This document shows, in pieces, positions 52,620 through 61,423 of a stretch of 64,000 nucleotides of DNA (the stretch's first letter is position 1; every line of letters begins with the position of its first letter). The DNA lies in assembly GCF_014218295.1 (NCBI RefSeq), contig NZ_AP023287.1, positions 186,001 to 250,000 on the forward strand, in the 5' to 3' direction. The DNA comes from Mycolicibacterium litorale. Its GTDB lineage: Bacteria > Actinomycetota > Actinomycetes > Mycobacteriales > Mycobacteriaceae. A program made the translations under genes and the position numbers. The notes below the pieces were generated by a model, which was given only the letters and a program-made list of their open reading frames with translations, ran no database searches and was not told where the DNA came from.

Positions 52620-53612
52620 TCAGGCCAGTCGCTGGCCGTTGGTGCTGAGATAACGTTCGGCCAGCGCGCAACTGCCCGCGGCGTAGCTGATGGCCTTGGT
52701 CTTGGATTCCTTGGAGTGGCTGTGGGTGCCCATCCACGCCAGCAGCAGCAGTCGGCGCAGGAAGACGAACGAGGCCAGCATGTCCTCGTCGGCCTGCGTC
52801 ATCGGGCGCCGGCTGCGGTAACCCTCGACCCAGGAGGCCTGCCACTCGGGGAGCGCGGGATCGTCCTCCATGAACGACACCGCGGTGCCGAAATCGTAGA
52901 AGAACCAGCCGAATCCGCAGTCGTCGAAGTCGATCACCGTGATGGTGGGCGGGTCGACCAGGAGGTTGGCCAGCCGCAGGTCGGCGTGGATGAGCCCGTA
53001 CCGATCGGGTCCGGTCCCGTAGTCGGCCAGGCGCCGCTGCAGCAGATCCTGCGCCCGTTCGAGCAGGTGACGCTCCTCGGGGCCGACACCTTCGGCGTCG
53101 TGCCACCGGCCCCACCGGGGCTGGGCACCCAGGCAGTGCTCCCAGTCCCACGCGAACCGCCCGAATCCCGCGGGCCGCGTCCACGACCGGGAGTGGTCGT
53201 GCAGCGCGGCGGTGATGGCGCCGAGGGTGCGGAAGTCGTCGAGTGTCACCGATCCCTCATCGGGTTCTGCGCCGCCGACCATACCGAAATGCACGACGTG
53301 CCTTTCGATCCCGTTGTGGTCGATGGTCACCACCCGTCGGCCGTCGCGGGTGGGCAGCACCGTCGGGACCGTGACGTCGCTGTCGCGGCGCAGCGCCTCG
53401 AGCCAGTCGAGCTCGGATTCGATCTCGTGCGGGCGGTGGTAGTTCTGCCGGTGCACCCGCAGGATCGAGCAGCTCTTGTCGTCGGAGCACTCGACGAGGT
53501 AGGTGGCGTTCTCCGACAGGTTCAGCAGCCGCAGGGTCGAGTTGGGCGGCAGGTCGTAGTCCGCCAGTGCCCGCTCGGCCACCTCGATGTCATCGGAGAT
53601 CACCTCGGCCAT
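52620..53612 (-). CDS. amino-alcohol kinase ((S)-1-amino-2-propanol kinase type)
   Basis: A 330-aa aminoglycoside-phosphotransferase/choline-kinase fold. The Brenner-type motif [15 protein letters not shown] gives the catalytic Asp and Asn, and [16 protein letters not shown] the Mg-binding Asp. The homologue in the M. smegmatis microcompartment was characterised as (S)-1-amino-2-propanol kinase, as I recall. It would phosphorylate the amino alcohol so that the PLP enzyme of the operon can eliminate ammonia and phosphate to give propionaldehyde. ATG overlaps the preceding BMC-T stop (TGATG). Confidence 0.9.
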   Translation of the reverse strand: MAEVISDDIEVAERALADYDLPPNSTLRLLNLSENATYLVECSDDKSCSILRVHRQNYHRPHEIESELDWLEALRRDSDVTVPTVLPTRDGRRVVTIDHNGIERHVVHFGMVGGAEPDEGSVTLDDFRTLGAITAALHDHSRSWTRPAGFGRFAWDWEHCLGAQPRWGRWHDAEGVGPEERHLLERAQDLLQRRLADYGTGPDRYGLIHADLRLANLLVDPPTITVIDFDDCGFGWFFYDFGTAVSFMEDDPALPEWQASWVEGYRSRRPMTQADEDMLASFVFLRRLLLLAWMGTHSHSKESKTKAISYAAGSCALAERYLSTNGQRLA

Positions 53613-54265
53613 CAGTGATCGCGCCCTTCGATCGCGGCCAGGACCGACGTGATGCGGTCGCGCGCCGTGGTCACGTCGGCGACCGAACCGCCGATGTAGA
53701 GCCGGCCCGCCGCACCGATCATCTGCACGTCGACGACCGTGAGCCCCGGCGCGGCACGTTCGGCCTCGTTCGCCGCCACCGCCGCGAACAGCGCCGGTGT
53801 CATCTCGTACACCAGCAGCGACTGGCCCGGCAGGATCATCGACGCCTGCCGGTTGCGGTTGAGGATGACCGCGTGCTGATCGGTGATGTCCTCGATGATG
53901 TCGTGATACAGCACCCGCGGCCGCAACTGGTCGCTGGCCTTGTTGCCGGTCCCGGTGAGGATCGCCTCCCCGGCACGACGGACGTCGGAGAGGCTGGCGG
54001 AGTGGATCTCCAGGACCCCGAACTGGCGCTCGACGTAGAGGATGCCGGGCTGGATGCCGGGCACCTCACGCAGCGCAAGGTCGATCACCCGCTCGATCGC
54101 CAGCGCCGGGGACACCTCGACGATGAGCGCGTGCTCACCCTCGTAGGGCGGATATCCCCTGGCGCGGGTCGGCGTGCCGAGGTAGGCGGCGAACTGCCGT
54201 TGGAGATCCTCAACCAGCAGGTAGACGCGGATGTCGGTGCGCGTCTCCGAAGCCGTCGCGGGCAT
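53612..54265 (-). CDS. microcompartment shell protein, tandem BMC domain (BMC-T)
   Basis: About 217 aa with two BMC folds: first half RTDIRVYLLVEDLQRQFAAYLGT ... SPALAIERVIDLALREVPGIQPGILYVERQFGVLEIHS, second half ISHDQ-like VLYHDIIEDITDQHAVILNRNRQASMILPGQSLLVYEMTPALFAAVAANEAERA. BMC-T proteins form pseudohexamers with a large pore, often gated and used for bulky substrates or cofactors. It is paralogous to the other BMC-T of the operon (shared IMPGQSL-like and NEAE motifs). ATG 54265 with GGAAG 8 nt upstream is preferred over GTG 54274. Confidence 0.92.
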   Translation of the reverse strand: MPATASETRTDIRVYLLVEDLQRQFAAYLGTPTRARGYPPYEGEHALIVEVSPALAIERVIDLALREVPGIQPGILYVERQFGVLEIHSASLSDVRRAGEAILTGTGNKASDQLRPRVLYHDIIEDITDQHAVILNRNRQASMILPGQSLLVYEMTPALFAAVAANEAERAAPGLTVVDVQMIGAAGRLYIGGSVADVTTARDRITSVLAAIEGRDH

Positions 54266-54300
54266 GGCCGTCACTTCCTTACAAGATGGTGCGGCGAAGA

Positions 54301-54582
54301 TTACTGAGCGGAGACGGCGAAGTGCGCGCCGAGCTCGCTGTGCGGCCGCGGGATGACGTGGACGCTGACGAGCTCACCGACCTGCGACGCGGCTTCCGCG
54401 CCGGCCTCGGTGGCCGCCTTGACCGCGCCGACCTCACCGGTGACGATCACGGCGACGAGGCCGTCGCCGACCTGCTGCCGGTCGGTGATGGTGACGTTGG
54501 CGGCCTTCACCATGGCGTCGGCCGCGGCCAGCGCCGCCACGTAGCCCTTGGTCTCGATGAGACCGATTGCGTTGCTGGGCAT
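54301..54582 (-). CDS. microcompartment shell hexamer protein (BMC-H)
   Basis: A 93-aa single BMC-domain protein (PduA/CcmK-like): [30 protein letters not shown] is the typical start, [27 protein letters not shown] the core, and SVHVIPRPH the conserved C-terminal strand. Hexamers tile the facets of the shell. A GAGGAGA ribosome site lies 5 nt before the ATG, stronger than its neighbours, which fits the need for many copies of the main facet protein. Confidence 0.96.
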   Translation of the reverse strand: MPSNAIGLIETKGYVAALAAADAMVKAANVTITDRQQVGDGLVAVIVTGEVGAVKAATEAGAEAASQVGELVSVHVIPRPHSELGAHFAVSAQ

Positions 54583-54604
54583 TGCTTTCTCCTCTATCTC
54601 TTGG

Positions 54605-54859
54605 CTAACTCGGGTTGCTTGGGGTGTCGATGGATCCGATGATGAGCGCGTCGACGGGCGGTGGGGTGCCGGTGAACCAGTTGGCGGCGACCGACCCCTG
54701 GGCGATCAGGACGCGTTCCCCGACACCGCTGCCGAGGACGTCGAAGGCGATCATCCGGCTGCCGGAGCCGTCGACCTCGACTTCGAGGAAGGCTCCTGCC
54801 GGGATGCCGTCGATCCGGCGGGTCGACCACACGTTTCCGGTCACGGTCGCGGCAATCAT
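54605..54859 (-). CDS. microcompartment vertex pentamer protein (BMC-P, EutN/CcmL)
   Basis: An 84-aa EutN/CcmL-family protein: [27 protein letters not shown] ... [26 protein letters not shown] ... [11 protein letters not shown]. Pentamers cap the icosahedral vertices. A good AGGAGA site precedes the ATG, which also overlaps the previous stop (ATGA). Confidence 0.95.
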   Translation of the reverse strand: MIAATVTGNVWSTRRIDGIPAGAFLEVEVDGSGSRMIAFDVLGSGVGERVLIAQGSVAANWFTGTPPPVDALIIGSIDTPSNPS

Positions 54860-55377
54860 CTGCGCTTCTCCTTCTCGATCGACACGCCGAGTGCCCTGGC
54901 CTTCTCCCGGGCCAGCGGCGTCAGCACCGCGCGCGGGCCGAGCACCAGTCCGGCACCGGCCGCGGCGACGTCGGCGATGTGCCGTTCGGTGACGGCGCCG
55001 CTGTCGATGCGTTGCGTCTGCCCGCGACCCGTCGTCGCCGCTCCGGCGAGGCGGAAACTGAGCCTGCCCGCCTTGAGATCGGCCCGGCTCTTGGGGTTTT
55101 CGAACAATTTGAGCAGCGTGCGCACGAAGGCGTCCAGTTCGCGGTCGCTGGTCAGGCGCACCGACTCCGTCCGGTTCTTCTGATCGACGGCCAGCGGTCC
55201 GGTCGGGGTGACGCCGAACTGATCGGCCACGGTCTGCACGGGTGGTGGCGGTGGTGGCGGTGCGGCCGGCTTGGGCGCGGCCTTGGCGGCCGCGCCGTTG
55301 GTCGCCGCGAGGTCCTTGACCGCATCGCGGACGACTTCGCGGACCAGGGCGCGCAGTTCGGCGCGGTCGATGCTCAC
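54856..55377 (-). CDS. microcompartment-associated protein with N-terminal encapsulation-like helix
   Basis: A 173-aa protein. Residues 1-24 (IDRAELRALVREVVRDAVKD) are an amphipathic helix of the encapsulation-peptide kind, followed by an Ala/Pro linker with seven consecutive Pro. Residues about 65-173 form a small domain ending ERHIADVAAAGAGLVLGPRAVLTPLAREKARALGVSI. The LTPLAREKARALGV stretch recalls other microcompartment accessory proteins such as PduM/EutQ-type, but I cannot assign a reaction. The helix closely resembles the C-terminal helix of the operon's aldehyde dehydrogenase, suggesting both enter the same core. GTG overlaps the BMC-T stop. Confidence 0.75.
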   Translation of the reverse strand: MSIDRAELRALVREVVRDAVKDLAATNGAAAKAAPKPAAPPPPPPPVQTVADQFGVTPTGPLAVDQKNRTESVRLTSDRELDAFVRTLLKLFENPKSRADLKAGRLSFRLAGAATTGRGQTQRIDSGAVTERHIADVAAAGAGLVLGPRAVLTPLAREKARALGVSIEKEKRR

Positions 55378-55979
55378 GCGGTGCTCCGGGCGAGTGCGTC
55401 CTGAGCCGCCTCGGCGGCCTGACGGATGTCTGCCTCGGTGCCCGACAGGTAGACGCGTCCGGTGGCGCCGATCATCCGGAAGTCGACGACCTTGATGTCG
55501 GCGGCCTTCTCGGCCTCGTTGGTCGCCAGGATCGCGTACGACGCGGGCGCGACTTCGAGCACGAACAGCGATTCTCCGGCGAGGACCATGGAGCCGATCT
55601 TGTTGCGGTTGATCAGGAATGCGTGCTGATGGTCGATGCTGGAGATGATGCGTGACGCGAGGATCGTCGGCCGCACCGCGGAATCCAGGTCCTGGCCCAG
55701 GGATTCGAGTGCGGCATCGGCGGCGGCCTTGACCGCACCGGTCTCCCCGTGGAACTCCAGGTAGCCGAACTGCCGCTCGACCACGAGGATGCCGGCTTTG
55801 ACGTCGGCGTGTTTGAGCGCGACGTCGGTGATGCCCTCGATGTCGAGACCGGGAGCCACCTCGATGATCTGGGCGGCCATGTTGGCCCGGGGCAGCGCGC
55901 CCTTGATCCAGGTGCCCAGGTACGACATCGTCTGCGGCTGTAGCCGGTCGATGAAGATGAAGGAACGCAGTTCAGCCAC
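55374..55979 (-). CDS. microcompartment shell protein, tandem BMC domain (BMC-T), second paralogue
   Basis: A 201-aa protein with two BMC domains: AELRSFIFIDRLQPQTMSYLGTWIKG ... GILVVERQFGYLEFHGETGAVKAAADAALESL, then ISSIDHQHAFLINRNKIGSMVLAGESLFVLEVAPASYAILATNEAEKA ... FRMIGATGRVYLSGTEADI. A pseudohexameric facet tile. It is the first shell gene in the operon, 3 nt after the aldehyde dehydrogenase stop, with AGAGGTGAG before the GTG start. Confidence 0.94.
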   Translation of the reverse strand: MAELRSFIFIDRLQPQTMSYLGTWIKGALPRANMAAQIIEVAPGLDIEGITDVALKHADVKAGILVVERQFGYLEFHGETGAVKAAADAALESLGQDLDSAVRPTILASRIISSIDHQHAFLINRNKIGSMVLAGESLFVLEVAPASYAILATNEAEKAADIKVVDFRMIGATGRVYLSGTEADIRQAAEAAQDALARSTA

Positions 55980-55982
55980 GAC

Positions 55983-57530
55983 TCACCTCTTGATCAGTTG
56001 TGCGAGTTCTTCGACGACCAGCGCGCGCAGTTCGGCCCGCAGCGCCTCGATGCTCGGGTCGGCCGGACGGCGGGCCGGCGCGGTGGCGCGGGACGCCGAC
56101 ACCGGGGGTGTGTCGCGATCGTTGGAAGCGCGGGGATATTCGGGAACCGGGCCGGCCGGGGAGCGCCACGGGTCGATGCCGGCGAAGCTCGGCATGACGA
56201 CACCCGGTGCGCTGTTGTAGGCGATGCGAGCCCAGTTCATCAGGTTGTCCGGGCGCAGGTTCTCGCCGATGGAGCTGCGGCCGATGAAGCCGGTGCCGAT
56301 CGTCATCGACGGCGCCAGGTTGGTCTCCAGCCCCGAGCTGCCGGTGCTGTTGCCGACGTTGACCGACACCCGCAGCACCGGCACCTGGGTGGCGAATTCG
56401 GTGATGACGGAGGCGTTCTCGCTGTGGATGGCGGCGCTGTGGCCGGCGCCGCCGATGCGCACCACCGCACGGGCGGCGCGGATCCCGCGTGCCGCATCGG
56501 GTACGGTCGTCATCCCGATCACCGGCGAGAGCTTCTCGTGCGCCAGCATCTCCTCGGTGATGACGTGGCCGAACGGGGCGACGAGTACGCGGGTCTTCGG
56601 AGTCACCCGGATACCGGCCTGTGCGGCGATCCAGGCGGCGTCACGGCCGACGACGTCGGTGTTGAGGTGACCGTCGGCGAACATGTACGCGCGCAGGCGG
56701 TCCGTGGCGTCGGCGTCGAGGATGTGCGCGCCGGCGCGGGTGAGCGCAGAGCGCAACGCATCGGCGATCGACTCCTCGGCGATCAGCACCGATTCGTTGG
56801 TGCACAGCACCGAGTTGTCGAACGCCTTGCTGTCGACGATGCGTTTGGCGGCAGCGGTGATGTCGGCGCTGGCGTCGACGAGCACGGGCACGTTGCCCGG
56901 TCCGACACCCAGGGCCGGGGTGCCCGACGAGTAGGCCGCGCGCACCACGCCCGTGCCGCCGGTGGCGACGATGACGTCGGTGCGCTCGTCGGCCATCAAC
57001 GCCTCGACCAGCGGGATCGACGGTTCCTCCACGAACTGCACGATGCCGTCCGGGGCGCCGGCGGCGACCGCGGTCTCGGCGAGCAGACGTGCCGCGTCGG
57101 CCGAACACTGTTTGGCCCTCGGATGCGGTGCGACGACGACCGCGTTTCGGGTCATCAGCGCCAGCAGCACCTTGAAGTACACCGTGGAGACGGGGTTGGT
57201 CGTCGGGGTCAGGGCCAGCACCACACCCGCCGGCCGTGGGATCTCGACGATCTTGTTGACCGCGTCCACCCGTGGCGAGACGAAATCCTGCCCGCGGTAG
57301 TACTCCACGATGCCGCGAGAGCAGGCCTGGTTCTTGACCACCTTGTCGGCGACGACGCCCATCCCGGTCTCGGCGACGGCCTCGGCGGCGAACCGTTCGG
57401 CCGCGCCGTAGGCGGCGTCGGCGACCGCGGTGACGATGGCCGTCACGGCGGCCTGGTCGTAGTCGGCGTACGCCCGTGCGGCCCACCGAGCACGCTCGAG
57501 CATGTGGCCTGCTGACGCGAACTCTGTCAC
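55983..57530 (-). CDS. CoA-acylating aldehyde dehydrogenase with C-terminal encapsulation helix
   Basis: A 515-aa PduP/EutE-type enzyme oxidising an aldehyde (propionaldehyde here by inference) to acyl-CoA with NAD and CoA. ALTPTTNPVSTVYFKVLLAL is the cofactor region, GGTGVVRAAYSSGTPALGVGPGNVP the Rossmann loop, and Cys243 in NSVLCTNES the nucleophile. After the catalytic domain a Pro/Ala linker of about 45 residues leads to the final helix PSIEALRAELRALVVEELAQ, a C-terminal encapsulation peptide. GTG start overlaps the PLP-enzyme stop (GTGA). Confidence 0.93.
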   Translation of the reverse strand: MTEFASAGHMLERARWAARAYADYDQAAVTAIVTAVADAAYGAAERFAAEAVAETGMGVVADKVVKNQACSRGIVEYYRGQDFVSPRVDAVNKIVEIPRPAGVVLALTPTTNPVSTVYFKVLLALMTRNAVVVAPHPRAKQCSADAARLLAETAVAAGAPDGIVQFVEEPSIPLVEALMADERTDVIVATGGTGVVRAAYSSGTPALGVGPGNVPVLVDASADITAAAKRIVDSKAFDNSVLCTNESVLIAEESIADALRSALTRAGAHILDADATDRLRAYMFADGHLNTDVVGRDAAWIAAQAGIRVTPKTRVLVAPFGHVITEEMLAHEKLSPVIGMTTVPDAARGIRAARAVVRIGGAGHSAAIHSENASVITEFATQVPVLRVSVNVGNSTGSSGLETNLAPSMTIGTGFIGRSSIGENLRPDNLMNWARIAYNSAPGVVMPSFAGIDPWRSPAGPVPEYPRASNDRDTPPVSASRATAPARRPADPSIEALRAELRALVVEELAQLIKR

Positions 57531-58813
57531 GGTCGTCCCTTCCTGGCCGCGGTCTTCGCCCGGCCGACTGCGACCTCCAGCCGGTCCAGCACGTCCTCGC
57601 ACAGGTCGCGGCCGAGCAGCAGACCCGGTTTGAACTGCAGCACACGGGGATCCAGCGTGGAGAAGATCGCCCACACCCCGTTTTCGTAGAGTTCGCGCAT
57701 CACGAACTTGGCACCCTCGGGGTGGTCGAATTCGAGGCCGATCACCACGCCGTTCTGTCGGATTCCGATGAACCAGTCGGGGTGGTCGGCCTGGATGCGG
57801 CGCAGACCGGCGTCGAAGATGTCGGCGATGTAGTGCACCATCGAGCGCACTTCCGGCCTCGTGGTGATCTCGAGGGTCTTGATCGCTGCGACACAACCCA
57901 ATTCAGCACCACCGAAGGTGGAGATGTGGGCGAATCCGTCTTGGTCGAGCCACTGCGCGGCCCGCTCGCCGAGCAGCGCCGCGGTGATCGGGTAGACGCC
58001 GCCGGACAGGCCCTTGCCGGTGACGAGGATGTCGGGGTCGATGCCGTGTTTGGTGATGCCCCACAGTTCACCGGTGCGCATCAGACCGGTCTGGACCTCG
58101 TCGGCGATGTAAAGGGCGCCGTACCGCTGGGTCAGGGCGTAGACCGATTCGAGGTAACCCGGTGGGGGGAGCGGGAATCCGTACGTGGCCGGGATGGTCT
58201 CCATGATGACCGCGGCGACGTCGTTGCCCGACAACGCCTTCTCCATCGCGGGAACGTCGCCGAACGGCACCTGGATGAACTCGTCGGGCCGGTCGGACAG
58301 GAACAGTTTGGCGAACCGCTCGTCACCGGTGGCGACGGCCAGGCCGGTGTGGCCGTGGTAGGCCTTGATGATCGAGACGATCTTGCGGCGTCCGGTGGCG
58401 TGGCGGGCGCTCTTGAGCGCGATGTCGATCGCCTCACCGCCGCCGGAACCGAATGCCACCTTGCTGATCGACTCGGGTGCGGTCTCCACCAGCCGCTGCG
58501 CGAGCGCGGTGCGCGCCACCGAGGGGAAGTGGTGGTTGCCGACGTCGAAGATCTCCATGCCCTGCGAAACAGCTTGCATCACTTCGGGATTGCGGTGCCC
58601 GAGGTTGTAGGTGCCGCCATTGAGGTGCATGTCGATGAGCCGGCGGCCGCTCATGTCCCACAGGAAGTAGTCCTCCCTGCGGTCGATGACCAGATCCACG
58701 CCGGCGTCGGTCCAGAACTGGGTCTTGTCCGGATTCCAGAACGCCTTCGCCCGATCCAGCACTTGAGTCTTGGACTCGAACGAGAACGTGCCGTAGTCGT
58801 ACACGCGGCTCAC
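57527..58813 (-). CDS. class III PLP enzyme, probable amino-alcohol phosphate phospho-lyase/aminotransferase
   Basis: About 428 aa from GTG 58813 (TTG 58828 would lie in a palindrome). Fold type I class III aminotransferase: MHLNGGTYNLGHRNPEV, GGGEAIDIALKSARHATGR, IADEVQTGLMRTGELWG and the PLP Lys267 in VTGKGLSGG. Class III proteins beside amino-alcohol kinases often act as phospho-lyases, releasing aldehyde, ammonia and phosphate, as in ethanolamine-phosphate phospho-lyase. With the kinase and aldehyde dehydrogenase this gives amino-propanol to propionyl-CoA. First gene of the microcompartment operon. Confidence 0.88.
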   Translation of the reverse strand: MSRVYDYGTFSFESKTQVLDRAKAFWNPDKTQFWTDAGVDLVIDRREDYFLWDMSGRRLIDMHLNGGTYNLGHRNPEVMQAVSQGMEIFDVGNHHFPSVARTALAQRLVETAPESISKVAFGSGGGEAIDIALKSARHATGRRKIVSIIKAYHGHTGLAVATGDERFAKLFLSDRPDEFIQVPFGDVPAMEKALSGNDVAAVIMETIPATYGFPLPPPGYLESVYALTQRYGALYIADEVQTGLMRTGELWGITKHGIDPDILVTGKGLSGGVYPITAALLGERAAQWLDQDGFAHISTFGGAELGCVAAIKTLEITTRPEVRSMVHYIADIFDAGLRRIQADHPDWFIGIRQNGVVIGLEFDHPEGAKFVMRELYENGVWAIFSTLDPRVLQFKPGLLLGRDLCEDVLDRLEVAVGRAKTAARKGRP

Positions 58814-58825
58814 CGTAAAAGGTCG

Positions 58826-58885
58826 CAACCATTTATGTCAATGGTTGTCTCTAGCGGTTGCGGGGACCTATTGGTAGTGCCAATA
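58826..58885. promoter_or_regulatory. two palindromic operators in the permease/PLP-enzyme divergent region
   Basis: CAACCATT-TATGTC-AATGGTTG (58826-58847, perfect 8-bp arms) lies just upstream of the PLP-enzyme start. TATTGGTAGTGCCAATA (58869-58885) lies upstream of the permease and shares ATTGGTAGnnCCAAT with the palindrome in front of the GntR gene at 51761. These are the likely GntR binding sites controlling both transcription units. Confidence 0.75.
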
Positions 58886-58954
58886 TACGTAGCGGTCTCG
58901 ATGTGGCTCAGGCCACACAGGCTCCCCCTTGGCAAGCAGGAAGGCATCCCGTAT

Positions 58955-60487
58955 ATGGCGGATCAAGCCGTAACACCAGAGAAAACACCAGCTCAGGGCG
59001 TGCAACGACTGAAGCGCAACGCCGTGGGCACCATCGGCGTGATCTTCATGGCGGTGGCCACCGCAGCGCCGATCACGGCAATGGTAGGCAACGTGCCGAT
59101 CGCTGTCGGGTTCGGAAACGGTTCCCACGCCCCGGCCGGTTACCTCGTCGCAACCATTGTGCTGGGCCTGTTCGCGATCGGTTACGCGACCATGGCCAAG
59201 CACATCACCGCCACCGGCGCCTTCTACGGCTACATCAGCCACGGGCTCGGCCGCATCGTCGGGATGGCCAGCGGTCTGCTGATCACGATGGCCTATGTGG
59301 TCTTCGAGGCGTCGCTGATCGGCATCTTCGCGTTCTTCTTCAAGAACTTCCTGTCATCGCAATTCGGGGTCGACATCCACTGGATCATCCCCGCGCTGCT
59401 CATGTTGGCGCTCAACGCGATCCTGACCTACTTCGACGTGAACCTCACGGCGAAGGTGCTCGGCGTCTTCCTCGTCACCGAGATCGTCATGCTCGCGCTC
59501 GGCGCGCTCGCCGTGCTGTTCCAGGGCGGCGGTCCCGAGGGCTTCGCGGTGGCCGAGACGCTCAACCCGATCGGCGCGTTCACGCCGGCCGCCATCGCGG
59601 GCGCCAGTGCCGGTCTCGGCCTGTTCTTCGCGTTCTGGTCGTGGGTCGGCTTCGAGTCGACGGCGATGTACGGCGAGGAGTCCAAGGACCCGAAGCGGAT
59701 CATCCCCCGCGCCACCATGATCGCCGTGCTGGGCGTCGGACTGTTCTATGTGTTCGTGAGCTGGATGGCGATCGCGGGCACCGGGCCGACCAAGTCGCTC
59801 GAACTCGCGCAGGATGCCAACACGTCGTCGGAGATCTTCTTCGGCCCGGTGCGCAGCACCTACGGCGAGTGGGCGATCACGCTGTTCAACATCCTGCTGG
59901 TGACCGGTTCCTTCGCCTGCGGTATGGCATTCCACAACTGTGCGTCGCGCTATCTGTACGCGCTCGGCCGTGAGGGACTGTCCGCCGGTCTGCAGAAGAC
60001 GCTCGGTGCCACCCACCACAAGCACGGTTCGCCCTACATCGCGTCGTTCGTGCAGAGCGGTATCGCGCTGGTGTTGATCCTCGCCTTCTTCGCCGCGGGC
60101 ATGGATCCGTACATCCATCTGTACACGCTGCTGGCGATCCTGGGCACCATGGCCATCCTGATCGTGCAGTCGCTGTGCGCGTTCGCCGTGATCGCCTACT
60201 TCCACTTCCACAAGAACCACCCGTCCAGTGCGCATTGGTTCAAGACGTTCCTGGCGCCGCTGCTCGGCGGGATCGGGATGCTCTACGTGGTGTACCTGCT
60301 GTGGGAGCACAAGGAGTCGGCGGCTGGTACGGCCTCGGGGACGCTGCTGTTCAAGCTCACGCCTTGGATCGTGGTGTCGGTCTTCGTGATCGGCGCGGCG
60401 CTCGCCACGTACTTCAAGTACCGCGACGCCCGCCGCTACGACATGATCGGCCGGATCGTTTACGAGGACAGCGAAGTTCGCGACTAA
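58955..60487 (+). CDS. APC-family amino-acid/amine permease
   Basis: A 510-aa inner-membrane transporter with about 12 membrane helices. The start VGTIGVIFMAVATAAPITAMVGNVP, helix 6 region FFAFWSWVGFESTAMYGEESKDPKRIIPRA and NCASRYLYALGREG are typical of the APC superfamily. Divergent from the microcompartment operon with a shared operator-bearing region, so it probably imports the amino alcohol or aminoacetone. ATG 58955 is chosen for the AGGAAGG site 11 nt upstream. Its stop overlaps that of the convergent esterase by 3-4 bp. Confidence 0.92.
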   Translation: MADQAVTPEKTPAQGVQRLKRNAVGTIGVIFMAVATAAPITAMVGNVPIAVGFGNGSHAPAGYLVATIVLGLFAIGYATMAKHITATGAFYGYISHGLGRIVGMASGLLITMAYVVFEASLIGIFAFFFKNFLSSQFGVDIHWIIPALLMLALNAILTYFDVNLTAKVLGVFLVTEIVMLALGALAVLFQGGGPEGFAVAETLNPIGAFTPAAIAGASAGLGLFFAFWSWVGFESTAMYGEESKDPKRIIPRATMIAVLGVGLFYVFVSWMAIAGTGPTKSLELAQDANTSSEIFFGPVRSTYGEWAITLFNILLVTGSFACGMAFHNCASRYLYALGREGLSAGLQKTLGATHHKHGSPYIASFVQSGIALVLILAFFAAGMDPYIHLYTLLAILGTMAILIVQSLCAFAVIAYFHFHKNHPSSAHWFKTFLAPLLGGIGMLYVVYLLWEHKESAAGTASGTLLFKLTPWIVVSVFVIGAALATYFKYRDARRYDMIGRIVYEDSEVRD

Positions 60488-61389
60488 CCGTCGGTGAAGG
60501 CCTGCCGGAGGGTGTCGCACTGGCTTCGGAAGAACGCCCGCGACACGTCGGCCTTCGGCAGGATCCCGTCGAATCCGTGGAAGGCGCCCTGGACCACCTC
60601 GACCTGGCATGGCACGCCCGCGGCCCGCAGCCGCTCGGCGTACGCCAGATCCTCGTCGTGGAACAGGTCCAGGGTGCCGACCCCGATCCACGCCGGTGGC
60701 AGGCCGGCCAGATCCTCCCGCCGAGCGGGCACCGCTTCCTGGGGGTCGGCGTCACCGAGGTAGGCCGCCCAGCCGAACCGGTTGCTCGACTGGTTCCACA
60801 GCCGGTGTCCGGGATTGTCCAATCCGTCGCGCTCCACGGTGCGGTCGTCGATCATCGGGTACACCAGAATCTGTGCGACGGGCTCGATTTCGGCGCGGTC
60901 CCGGGTCACGAGCGCCAGTGACGCCGCCAGCCCACCGCCTGCGCTGGCCCCGCCGATCGCAACCCGCTTCGCATCGACCGACGGCAAGCCGGCCAGCCAC
61001 GTCAGCGCGGCGTAGCAGTCCTCTACCGGTGTGGGATAGGGATGCTCGGGCGCCAGCCGGTAATCCACTGAGGCGACAGTGATTCCGAGTTCCCGGCAGA
61101 ACCGGCGGCAGAGTTCGTCGTCCTGGGCCGCAGTGCCGATGACGTAGCCGCCGCCGTGGATCCACAGCAGCGCGGGCGCCGGCACCGGCACGCCGGTCGG
61201 GCGGAACAGCCGCACCCGCACCCCCGAGGCGAGCGTGAGCTCCTCACAGTCGCGCGGCGTCCGCTTACCCTGCAGCCTCGTCACCATCCGGATGACCGGC
61301 AGCGTCACCGGCGTGACCACCTGACGGGGGATGTAGCGGGCGACCTTCTGCAGGTCGGGGTGGAAGTCCGGGGTGTGCGTGTTCGGCAT
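60484..61389 (-). CDS. hormone-sensitive-lipase-type esterase, LipW-like
   Basis: About 301 aa. Alpha/beta hydrolase of the HSL family: oxyanion motif HGGGYVIG, nucleophile elbow GGASAGGGLA, Asp in GTLDLFHDED and His in VVQGAFHGFDG. No signal peptide. M. tuberculosis LipW (Rv0217c) is 302 aa and follows Rv0216 there, from memory, so this is probably the same gene, now separated from the MaoC-like gene by the inserted island and microcompartment locus. ATG 61389 begins MPNTHTPDFHPDL; the frame extends upstream without similarity. Confidence 0.9.
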   Translation of the reverse strand: MPNTHTPDFHPDLQKVARYIPRQVVTPVTLPVIRMVTRLQGKRTPRDCEELTLASGVRVRLFRPTGVPVPAPALLWIHGGGYVIGTAAQDDELCRRFCRELGITVASVDYRLAPEHPYPTPVEDCYAALTWLAGLPSVDAKRVAIGGASAGGGLAASLALVTRDRAEIEPVAQILVYPMIDDRTVERDGLDNPGHRLWNQSSNRFGWAAYLGDADPQEAVPARREDLAGLPPAWIGVGTLDLFHDEDLAYAERLRAAGVPCQVEVVQGAFHGFDGILPKADVSRAFFRSQCDTLRQAFTDG

Positions 61390-61423
61390 CTGATCAGTAA
61401 TACCGCACGCAAGCAGTTCGGAG

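Noticed and set aside
51805-58813. Carboxysome or ethanolamine (Eut) microcompartment
   Set aside because: No RuBisCO, carbonic anhydrase, EutBC or adenosylcobalamin diol dehydratase genes; the SDR, amino-alcohol kinase and class III PLP enzyme match the Rhodococcus/Mycobacterium amino-propanol type.
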